NCBI GenBank assembly: GCA_902620425.1
Contig: CACNHX010000009.1
Span: forward strand, 1-47,664
From: an uncultured Alphaproteobacteria bacterium
GTDB lineage: Bacteria > Pseudomonadota > Alphaproteobacteria > HIMB59 > GCA-002718135
Length of the DNA stretch: 47,664 nucleotides
Direction of reading: 5' to 3'
Numbering within the stretch: position 1 is the first letter of the stretch; each line of letters opens with the position of its first letter. Shown here in pieces: positions 7,936-15,369 of this stretch. The position numbers and the translations under genes were made by a program. The notes below the pieces were generated by a model. That model was given only the letters and a program-made list of their open reading frames with translations, was not told the DNA's origin and searched no databases.

Positions 7936-8925
7936 TTAGATATTTATCCATTTTTTTTCTTTTTCTGATTGGTAAATTGATTCCATTATACTACTTCTCA
8001 ATGCTGCTTCTATAGGAGTAACTAGATTTTTAGTATTGTTATCAATTAATGAATTTAGAAATAAATCAAATGCATGAGGTAATGCTTCTGGTAAATTTTC
8101 TTCTATTCTTTCTGTTTTTTTACCATCCTTATTTTCATTTATAATTAATTGCTCATTCGTTGTTCTTGCGTGAGCTTTTGTTCCACTTACAAAAATAGTA
8201 TATGGCTGCGCTATATCTATCCATCCCGCGGCAATACTAGCTATCAACCCACTTTTAAATTTTATTAATGCTTCTCCACTCTCTTCACAGTCTGGATATT
8301 GATTATATACTTTTGTAAAGGTTGCACTTACTGACTCAACATCAGAAAAAAACCATAAAAGAAGATCTAAAACATGTGTTCCTAAATCACCAAAAGCTCC
8401 AACTCCAGCAACTTTGGGATCTGTCATCCATTGATATTTTTTGAAAATATCCCTCATAATACCATCGTGACAATTAACGAGTCGAATTCTTGAAATTTCG
8501 CCAAAATAATTAGCAGTAATTAATTCTTTAAGTTTTATGTAAACAGGATTGCTTCTCATGAAATAGCCAGTTTGGAAAATAATATTTGAAGACTCAATAA
8601 GATTTGCCATTTCAAAAGAATCTTTTTTTCCTATCCCTAAAGGTTTTTCTATAAAACAGTTTTTTTTATTCTCGGTAATCTGTTTAACTAATTCATAGTG
8701 CAAATTAGTTTCTGAACATACAATAACACCATCTAAATTAGGTTCTTTTAATAAATCAATATAGTTATCATAATTCTTACATTTCAGTTTTTCTGAATCA
8801 CTTTTTGACCTGTTCTTATCTTTGTCCCAAACACCAATACAATTAATTTTAATATTTGAAATTACCTTAGAAATAAAGTTTGGTGTATGAATATGAGAGG
8901 TTCCAATAAATGCTATATTTTTCAT
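7936..8925 (-). CDS. Gfo/Idh/MocA family oxidoreductase (3)
   Basis: A 329-residue oxidoreductase of the same family but clearly diverged from its neighbour. It shows an N-terminal AFIGTSHIHTPN, which departs from the usual GxGxxG loop, then the EKP motif in CFIEKPLG and a catalytic-region GVGAFGDLGTHVLDLLLWFF. The weak dinucleotide loop leaves open whether it binds NAD(P) in the usual way. It follows the ABC transporter ATPase gene by 18 bases and precedes the second Gfo/Idh gene by 16 bases, so it is probably cotranscribed with the importer. It may act on the imported compound or its glycoside. Confidence 0.85.
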   Translation of the reverse strand: MKNIAFIGTSHIHTPNFISKVISNIKINCIGVWDKDKNRSKSDSEKLKCKNYDNYIDLLKEPNLDGVIVCSETNLHYELVKQITENKKNCFIEKPLGIGKKDSFEMANLIESSNIIFQTGYFMRSNPVYIKLKELITANYFGEISRIRLVNCHDGIMRDIFKKYQWMTDPKVAGVGAFGDLGTHVLDLLLWFFSDVESVSATFTKVYNQYPDCEESGEALIKFKSGLIASIAAGWIDIAQPYTIFVSGTKAHARTTNEQLIINENKDGKKTERIEENLPEALPHAFDLFLNSLIDNNTKNLVTPIEAALRSSIMESIYQSEKEKKWINI

Positions 8926-8943
8926 TACAGTTATAAAAACTAC

Positions 8944-9930
8944 TTATAGAGCACAACACTGATCGACCCAGTGACCTGGTTCAACTTCAATAAGACCCAT
9001 TTTTATTTCTCCACCTTTGCAATCTACTCCAGGATTAGGACATCTGGTTCTAAACACACAACCTGGAGGTGGATTTAATGCGCTAGGAATTTCTCCCTTT
9101 AGTTCTATAGCTTCAGATCTTTTCTCTGGATCAATTGATGGAATAGAAGATAATAGTGCCTTTGTGTAAGAATGTTTTGGGTTCTTAAATAATTCTCTTG
9201 AAGGTCCCATTTCAACTATGTGCCCCAAATACATAACTGCAACAACATCACATACATGAGCTACTACACTTAAATCATGACTTATGAATAAGTAAGTTAG
9301 GTTAAGCTCAGTTTGAAGTTGTTTTAAAAGATTTAATATATCTGCTTGTATTGATACATCTAAAGCAGCAACACTTTCGTCTGCTACTATAAATTTTGGA
9401 TTACTTACTAAGGCTCTTGCAATTGATATTCTTTGTCTTTGTCCTCCAGAAAATGCATGAGGAAATCTTCTTAAATGCTCAATATTTAATCTGCATTTAG
9501 CAGCAATATCTCTTACTCTTTCATCAGTTTCTTGTCTTGAGTTTGTTATTCTCATCACTTCTAAAGGCTCTGCAATAATATCCCTCACAGTCATTCTTGG
9601 GCTTAAAGCAGCATAAGGATCTTGAAAAATTAATTGAGCTTTTTTTCTATATTCTTTTAAATCTTGTTTGTTCATATCTGTTAAATCATAATCTCTTTCA
9701 TCGTCATGAAAAATAACATTTCCAGAACTGATTTTATTAGCTCCAAGTATTGCTCTTCCTAAAGTTGTTTTACCAGATCCTGATTCGCCTACTAATCCAA
9801 AGAATGATCCTTTTTTAATTTTGATATTGATATTGTTTACAGCATGTATTTTTTGTTTTTTTGAAATAAAATTTTCTTGATAATCAAAATTTACTGAAAC
9901 ATTATTTACTGAAATTAAATTATCACCCAT
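8944..9930 (-). CDS. Oligopeptide/oligosaccharide ABC transporter ATP-binding protein (OppF/DppF type)
   Basis: A 328-residue ABC ATPase if started at the ATG at 9930, giving MGDNLISVNN. An upstream in-frame ATG at 9984 would add 18 residues with no family resemblance and run deep into the preceding gene, so I reject it; the chosen start overlaps that gene by 8 bases. Walker A GESGSGKT is at about residues 48-55, the signature is FSGGQRQR, Walker B is FIVADES (Ser replaces the usual Pro), and the oligopeptide-transporter C-terminal domain with GCVFRTRCP follows. It pairs with the OppD-type ATPase upstream to energise the importer. Its tail (EVEPGHWVDQC) is nearly identical to that of its partner. 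Confidence 0.92.
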   Translation of the reverse strand: MGDNLISVNNVSVNFDYQENFISKKQKIHAVNNINIKIKKGSFFGLVGESGSGKTTLGRAILGANKISSGNVIFHDDERDYDLTDMNKQDLKEYRKKAQLIFQDPYAALSPRMTVRDIIAEPLEVMRITNSRQETDERVRDIAAKCRLNIEHLRRFPHAFSGGQRQRISIARALVSNPKFIVADESVAALDVSIQADILNLLKQLQTELNLTYLFISHDLSVVAHVCDVVAVMYLGHIVEMGPSRELFKNPKHSYTKALLSSIPSIDPEKRSEAIELKGEIPSALNPPPGCVFRTRCPNPGVDCKGGEIKMGLIEVEPGHWVDQCCAL

Positions 9931-10912
9931 TTTGACCACACTTAATTCCGCACTGATCAACCCAGTGACCTGGTTCAACTTCAATTAATTTCATTTCTAT
10001 TTTACCATCTTTTCCTTCTGGATTATGATGTGGGCATCTAGTTCTAAATACACATCCTGTTGGCCTATCTAATGGACTTGGAATATTTCCAGGTATTGGA
10101 GATAAGGGCGCGTCTAAGTTATTTATGTCAGGTAAAGCTTGTAATAGCCCTTTTGTATAAGGATGTTTTGGATTTTTAAGGATCTCATTCACTGGACCTT
10201 TCTCCACTACACTTCCCAAATACATAACCGCTACATGGTCCGCTACCTGCGCAATAACACCTAGATCGTGAGTAATAAATATTACTCCCATTTGATATTC
10301 TTTAATAATATCTTTAATTAGATTAATTACTTGAGCTTGAATTGTTACGTCTAAAGCAGTTGTTGGCTCATCTGCTAATAAAAGTTTAGGCATAGTAGAT
10401 AATGCCATAGCTATCATTGCTCTTTGACGCATTCCCCCAGACAATTCAAATGCATATTGATTAAACCGTTTTTCTGCATCTGCTATACCTACTCTTTTAA
10501 GCATGTTTATAGATATTGATTTTGCCTCCTCTTTATTAATATTTTTATGAATTAGTAATTGCTCAACCATCTGGGCTCCAATTTTTATTGCTGGAGCAAA
10601 ACTTGCCATAGGCTCTTGAAAAATCATTGATACTTTACCACCTCTAATTTTTTTTAAGTCTTGCTTAGAGGTAAATTGAAGAACATTTTCGTTGTCTAAA
10701 ATTATTTCTGCGTCTTCGTTATAAGAAGTATTACCTGGATTTAACTTCATAATCGATTTAGCAGTCACCGATTTACCTGATCCAGATTCACCAACTATAC
10801 CAAGTACTTCACCTTGATCTACAGAAAGAGAGATATTTTCAACAGCTGTAATTCTACCTTCATCAGTATCAAATTTTACATCTAAATTTTTTACTTCTAA
10901 TAAATGACTCAT
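9923..10912 (-). CDS. Oligopeptide/oligosaccharide ABC transporter ATP-binding protein (OppD/DppD type)
   Basis: A 329-residue ABC ATPase. Walker A GESGSGKS lies at about residues 41-48, the signature is ELSGGMRQR, Walker B is LLLADEP, and the oligopeptide-transporter C-terminal region contains GCVFRTRCPHHNPEG. It follows the OppC-type permease gene with a one-base gap and overlaps the OppF-type gene by 8 bases, a normal translational-coupling layout. Together the two ATPases drive the permease pair and the large periplasmic binding protein encoded upstream. The last 15-20 residues are almost the same as those of the partner ATPase, also at DNA level. Confidence 0.92.
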   Translation of the reverse strand: MSHLLEVKNLDVKFDTDEGRITAVENISLSVDQGEVLGIVGESGSGKSVTAKSIMKLNPGNTSYNEDAEIILDNENVLQFTSKQDLKKIRGGKVSMIFQEPMASFAPAIKIGAQMVEQLLIHKNINKEEAKSISINMLKRVGIADAEKRFNQYAFELSGGMRQRAMIAMALSTMPKLLLADEPTTALDVTIQAQVINLIKDIIKEYQMGVIFITHDLGVIAQVADHVAVMYLGSVVEKGPVNEILKNPKHPYTKGLLQALPDINNLDAPLSPIPGNIPSPLDRPTGCVFRTRCPHHNPEGKDGKIEMKLIEVEPGHWVDQCGIKCGQNG

Positions 10913-10913
10913 A

Positions 10914-12074
10914 TTATTTTACCTTATGAGGATCTGCTGCATCACGTAATCCATCCCCTACATAGACAAATGTTAAAATTAATACGACTAAGAAAAATAC
11001 AGGGATAAAATACCATTGATAGTTTAAAAGTACGTCGGCCTTTGTTGCATTTTGCAAAAGTACACCAAGAGAGTTTACTGGTTCTCTCAAACCAAGTCCT
11101 ATAAAACTTAAAGCAGTTTCGGATAATAACATGTATGGAAAACTAATGACTAAATCGACAATAATATAACTCGTGAAACTTGGTAATAAGTGTCTTACAA
11201 TAATGTGAGTAGATGATGCTCCACAAAGTTTTGCAGCAAGAATATATTCTTGGCTTCTTTCACTAAGTAAATGTGTTCTTACTCTTCTTGCAAGAGTTGG
11301 CCATGAAATTAATCCAAGCAAACAGGAAATAAAAAAGAACCGTAATTCAGAACTCCATTCTAATGGCGCAAAGGCAGCAAGACACATAAACAGAGGTATA
11401 GGTGGAACGGTTCGAATTGCATCAGTAAACATTTGTAATACGCTATCAATCCAACCACCATAGTAACCTGAGATCCCACCTATTATTAAGGATAGAACAA
11501 AAGATATAAATACACCAAGTGTTCCCACAGCCAGTGAAATGTAAATTGCACTTAAGGTTCTACTGAATAAATCTTTTCCTGCCTTATCTGTTCCAAATAT
11601 ATGGATACCACCTTCTTCAACTCCAAATAAATGAGTATTAAATGTAAAACCTGGAATTTTAAAATCTAAAATTTTTCCTGGAAGATTTATATTAAAATCA
11701 AAAACTTTATATTCCCATCCTTCAACAAAAAAATAAACGTATCTTCTTTTTTCAGTATCAACTTTATAAACCCATCTAAAATTTGTATCTGCTCCTCTAT
11801 ATTTTTCTAATGTGTGTAAAAACGGCCTTGCAGAAAATCCATTTTCATCCCAAAACATCGGAATTTGAGGTGCTCCATTTTCATAATCTTTATCTCTTCC
11901 TTTAATTGTTGGATCATAAGGAGATAGAAAATCTGCAAATAGACTACAAATAATCATAAATAATAAAATAGAACCAGCAATCATAGCAGATCTGTTTCCA
12001 AAAAAGCGTGTTCTTACTAACTGCATCTGCGTTGCAGTATAATAAGCTTCTTTTTTTTGATTACTAACCTCCAC
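10914..12074 (-). CDS. Peptide/sugar ABC transporter permease (OppC/YejE type)
   Basis: A 386-residue inner-membrane permease. A first helix near residues 30-50 is followed by an unusually long periplasmic segment of about 110 residues (from SPYDPTIKG to HIFGTDKAGKDLFSRT), as in YejE-like permeases, and then five further helices. The cytoplasmic ATPase-coupling loop is visible as ILAAKLCGASSTHIIVRHLLP. The start overlaps the end of the OppB-type permease by 11 bases. It forms the channel with that permease. The long periplasmic insert is a known feature of the subfamily and says nothing certain about the substrate. Confidence 0.9.
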   Translation of the reverse strand: MEVSNQKKEAYYTATQMQLVRTRFFGNRSAMIAGSILLFMIICSLFADFLSPYDPTIKGRDKDYENGAPQIPMFWDENGFSARPFLHTLEKYRGADTNFRWVYKVDTEKRRYVYFFVEGWEYKVFDFNINLPGKILDFKIPGFTFNTHLFGVEEGGIHIFGTDKAGKDLFSRTLSAIYISLAVGTLGVFISFVLSLIIGGISGYYGGWIDSVLQMFTDAIRTVPPIPLFMCLAAFAPLEWSSELRFFFISCLLGLISWPTLARRVRTHLLSERSQEYILAAKLCGASSTHIIVRHLLPSFTSYIIVDLVISFPYMLLSETALSFIGLGLREPVNSLGVLLQNATKADVLLNYQWYFIPVFFLVVLILTFVYVGDGLRDAADPHKVK

Positions 12075-13077
12075 CCATAACTCCTTTTCTTATTCTTGGA
12101 TCAATTATTGCTAAAATAATATCCGTTATAAAATTTACAAAAACAATTGTTGCCGTTAGAAGAAAAATAATTGCACCTGCTAATTGCTGATCATTTGATC
12201 TTGCTAGAGCTTCAATTAACAATGCCCCAGCTTCTGTAAGAATTAAAATTAAGGCTACAATCGGCAATGCACTAAATATACGATTAAGGTCAAAACCTAT
12301 AGAATTGATTACTGGACCTAAAGAATGTTTTGCGGGATATCTCCACAACAAACTCATTCCTGATATTCCTCTAGCTCTTGCAGCCATTACATATAGTTTA
12401 TCATTTTCATCTAGCATTAGTGCCCTAACTGTTTGAAGAGCAAAGGCAGTTGCATTCCAACCTAAAACAAATATTGGAAGCCAAGCTCTACTTAAAAAAT
12501 CAAATAGTTTTGCTGATGACCAGGGTTCATTTTCATATTCTTGAGAAAACAAACCTGTCATCGTATCTCCATAGTAAACAGTCATAAAAAGCATAATACA
12601 GAGTGCTACTAAAAAATTGGGAAGTGCTATTCCAAGATAACTAATGAATTTTAGAGTATTATCTAATGATGCATATTTTGTCGTGGCCGATATGATCCCA
12701 ACTGGTATGGCAATTAAATATGAAAATATTAGTGCAACCAAACATATTGTTAAAGATAAAGTAAATCTTCCACTTAATAATTCATTAATATTCATTCTTA
12801 AAATACAACTATCACCAAAATCTCCATTAAAAACTATATTGGAAACCCATTTGCCATATCTATACAAAAAAGGTTTATCTAAACCTAAACGAATTTTTTC
12901 TTTTTCTATGTCTTCATAAGTTATTTGTGATCCTTGTGTATTTTTAAATGCTAGATATCTTTCAGCACAAGTTCCAGGAACTAATTCCATTAATGAAAAA
13001 ACAATAAAGCATACAAGAAGTAAAGTTATAATTGCAAGTCCTGCTCTTGTGAGAGTAAATTGTATAAAATTAATCAT
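12064..13077 (-). CDS. Peptide/sugar ABC transporter permease (OppB type)
   Basis: A 337-residue permease with a first helix at about residues 10-30, a periplasmic loop, and five further helices. The coupling loop VMAARARGISGMSLLWRYPAKH near residues 230-250 contacts the ATPases. It is the first gene after the intercistronic terminator hairpin at 13116-13140, so its transcription depends on read-through from the binding-protein gene or on an unseen promoter. No strong Shine-Dalgarno sequence precedes the ATG on this strand. It partners with the OppC-type permease downstream. Confidence 0.92.
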   Translation of the reverse strand: MINFIQFTLTRAGLAIITLLLVCFIVFSLMELVPGTCAERYLAFKNTQGSQITYEDIEKEKIRLGLDKPFLYRYGKWVSNIVFNGDFGDSCILRMNINELLSGRFTLSLTICLVALIFSYLIAIPVGIISATTKYASLDNTLKFISYLGIALPNFLVALCIMLFMTVYYGDTMTGLFSQEYENEPWSSAKLFDFLSRAWLPIFVLGWNATAFALQTVRALMLDENDKLYVMAARARGISGMSLLWRYPAKHSLGPVINSIGFDLNRIFSALPIVALILILTEAGALLIEALARSNDQQLAGAIIFLLTATIVFVNFITDIILAIIDPRIRKGVMGGG

Positions 13078-13115
13078 ATAAAATAATTAGGAGACAAGAA
13101 TAATTAAAAAAAGAA

Positions 13116-13140
13116 AAGCGGCAATATATAATTGCCGCTT
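13116..13140 (-). terminator. Intercistronic rho-independent terminator/attenuator after the binding-protein gene
   Basis: The arms AAGCGGCAAT (13116-13125) and ATTGCCGCTT (13131-13140) pair perfectly over 10 bp around a 5-base loop. On the minus strand the stem is followed by TTCTTTTTTT. A T-run also follows on the plus strand, so it could work both ways. It lies between the binding-protein gene and the first permease gene, where partial termination would give more binding protein than membrane components. Confidence 0.85.
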
Positions 13141-13163
13141 TTTTTATTATTTATTGAGTTAAA

Positions 13164-15218
13164 TTACTCGTCTAACCACCATTGAGTAGCTAGATATGGG
13201 TATGTTCTATAATACTCATACGAAGTAGTTTTAAACTGCGTAAAGTTTTTCAACGCATTTCTATGATAAGTTGGGAAAGGTGCTTTCACCGTACCAATCA
13301 ATAGACTTTGCTCTGTTAACATTGTTGCAATTTTTTCACCCCACTCATTAGACTCAGCAGTACCAAGAGCGTAAGATTGGAATTTATCAATTCCATCACT
13401 TAAGTCATATACCCACTGAGGAGGTTCAGTACCTTCGTCACCATTACTATCAATATATGCTGCCCAATCTAAACCTTGTGTATGGTTAAAGTAGTTACCA
13501 AAAGGAGGTTTAAATGTTTCTGGGTTACCAGCAACAATTGCTAATGGTTGACCTTTATCCCAAACGTGAACATCAAGTTGGTTTGCAGCTTGCGAACCAC
13601 GATATTCATCTGGAGTTACCTCTTTAAAAGTAGTTTTTACTCCTACTTCATTGAAGTATCTAGCAACAAGTTCAACTTCAACACCACCAATACCTTGAGT
13701 AGCGTAGTCAATATTAATAGCTAGAGCATCACCATTTGGTAATTCTCTAAATCCATCACCATCAACGTCTTTTAATCCTACTTCATCAAGAAGAGCATTT
13801 GCTCCATCTGGATCGTATTGAGTCATATGCATTTTTATACTTTCAGGAACGAAGTCAGGTGCAGGAGAAAATCCTACAAACTGCTCAACTTTACCTAAAC
13901 CGTAATATGCAACTTCGTTGATCTCGTCTCTATTCATTGCAATTGACATTGCTTGACGGAAACGAATATCCCCATAGACTTTACGTTTTTCAGGATCAGG
14001 ATGTGTTACATTAAAGCTAAATAATGCAGCACCACAACCTGGATTGATTTGAACTTGATATCCACCAGACTCAGCACCATCAAGTAATTGAGGAGCGGAC
14101 TCTAATTGAACAGACTGTGATTTATAATCAACTTCACCATTAACAAGTTTTAACAATCTTATTTCATTTTCATTGATATATCTTTCATTTTGATAATCAA
14201 TGTATGGTAATTGATTCCCAGCTGTATCAACTTGGAAAAAGTATGGGTTAGCTGCATAGACTCTACCTTCTGTAGTGTCTTCAATAGTCATGTAAGCTTC
14301 TAAAGAAGGATAAGCTGCATAAGGTAATCCAGCAACTAGATCTGGTTTAGCTAGTAAAGGAGTTGGAGTATCAGTCCAACCTGAGTTACCATAATATGCT
14401 GCTAAAGCATCATAACCATCTGCAAATCCTAATGCCTGAGCATTTGCATCAGCATTTGAATCAATTTCCGGATGGAATTGTTCTAGGAAATGTGAAGGCA
14501 TGAAGAACTGGTTATATGACCATGCAATAGTTGCAGTTAAACCAGGGAATGGAGATGGTAAGTTAAATCTTACTGTTTGATCATCAATTACATCAACAGT
14601 CATTGGTTCACCACCAACTAAAAGATATGGATATGGTTTTTCACGAATCTTTGGATTCATCATCAAATCTTCGTACCAAAACTCAACATCTCTAGCTACA
14701 AAAGGTTCACCATTTGACCACTTGTGACCTTTACGTAACATGAATGTTAAAGTAGTAAAATCATCATTCCACTCATAATCTTTAGCAACGTTTGGAACAA
14801 TTGTAGTTAAGTCATCAGCAAAACGTAATAAGTTAACGTGTCTTGTAGATAACATATCAGAAGTTCCCGCTTCAGTTGCGTTCGATAAGAAGTTTATTGT
14901 ATTTCCATATTTACCAATAGACTCATATGGTACTACAACAAGCGGTTCATCAGGTAATCTATCCTCAACTGGAGGTAGACTTCCTGGGTTACCTTGTATT
15001 GTAGCGTTTATGCTAGCAATATTTGGATTATCTGAAAACTTCATAGTACAGCCGGCTGCACTTTCATATTCTGATAACTCATATTGCTGAGGATATTTTC
15101 CGCCTGTCTGTGCATCGTTCATTGTTGTACCTACGCAATGACCACCTGCAAAAGAGCTTCCACTCCAGACAAAGGTTGCGGAAGAAAATACTAACGCTAT
15201 GAATAGTTTTTTTAACAT
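13164..15218 (-). CDS. Periplasmic solute-binding protein, oligopeptide/oligosaccharide family 5 (ABC importer)
   Basis: A 684-residue secreted binding protein. A signal peptide is clear: MLKKL, a hydrophobic core, and a cleavage site around SSFA/GGHC; there is no lipobox, so it should be free in the periplasm. The mature protein has the family-5 pattern, including NFLSNATEAGTSDML, LTFMLRKGHKWSNGEPFVARDVEFWYEDL and FRQAMSIAMNRDEINE. It is longer than the usual 500-550 residues, in the range of homologues that bind sugars and larger conjugates. An AGGAG Shine-Dalgarno sits 7 bases before the ATG. It is the first gene of a 13-gene co-directional run whose enzymes are of sugar and sulfonate type, so a sugar-containing ligand is more likely than a peptide. 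Confidence 0.9.
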   Translation of the reverse strand: MLKKLFIALVFSSATFVWSGSSFAGGHCVGTTMNDAQTGGKYPQQYELSEYESAAGCTMKFSDNPNIASINATIQGNPGSLPPVEDRLPDEPLVVVPYESIGKYGNTINFLSNATEAGTSDMLSTRHVNLLRFADDLTTIVPNVAKDYEWNDDFTTLTFMLRKGHKWSNGEPFVARDVEFWYEDLMMNPKIREKPYPYLLVGGEPMTVDVIDDQTVRFNLPSPFPGLTATIAWSYNQFFMPSHFLEQFHPEIDSNADANAQALGFADGYDALAAYYGNSGWTDTPTPLLAKPDLVAGLPYAAYPSLEAYMTIEDTTEGRVYAANPYFFQVDTAGNQLPYIDYQNERYINENEIRLLKLVNGEVDYKSQSVQLESAPQLLDGAESGGYQVQINPGCGAALFSFNVTHPDPEKRKVYGDIRFRQAMSIAMNRDEINEVAYYGLGKVEQFVGFSPAPDFVPESIKMHMTQYDPDGANALLDEVGLKDVDGDGFRELPNGDALAINIDYATQGIGGVEVELVARYFNEVGVKTTFKEVTPDEYRGSQAANQLDVHVWDKGQPLAIVAGNPETFKPPFGNYFNHTQGLDWAAYIDSNGDEGTEPPQWVYDLSDGIDKFQSYALGTAESNEWGEKIATMLTEQSLLIGTVKAPFPTYHRNALKNFTQFKTTSYEYYRTYPYLATQWWLDE

Positions 15219-15369
15219 ATATTTTCTCCTATAAGATAAATTTATCGTATGATTTTGTTTGTAAACAATTTTGACTTTTTAGCAAAAATATTTGACGTTT
15301 TTATTACAATTTTTTTAAAAAAATTGTGTATTTCTTCTTAATTAATTACTTTAATAATTATTAGTAAAT
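15219..15369. promoter_or_regulatory. Divergent promoter region with two inverted repeats
   Basis: This 151-base spacer separates the importer run (-) from the hydrolase gene (+). It holds TTGTTTGTAAACAA at 15255-15268 (6-bp arms, 2-base centre) and a perfect 22-base palindrome at 15306-15327 made of ACAAT, a T-run, an A-run and ATTGT. Both contain TTGT/ACAA ends and could be operator half-sites for one regulator. TTGACT (15271) and TTGACG (15292) resemble -35 boxes on the plus strand, but I see no convincing -10 at the right distance. AT-rich DNA makes such palindromes fairly easy to get by chance. Confidence 0.45.

Noticed and set aside
9930-9984. Longer N-terminus for the OppF-type ATPase
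   Set aside because: The extra 18 residues lie over the conserved tail of the upstream ATPase gene in another frame and have no family similarity; ATG 9930 has the normal overlap.
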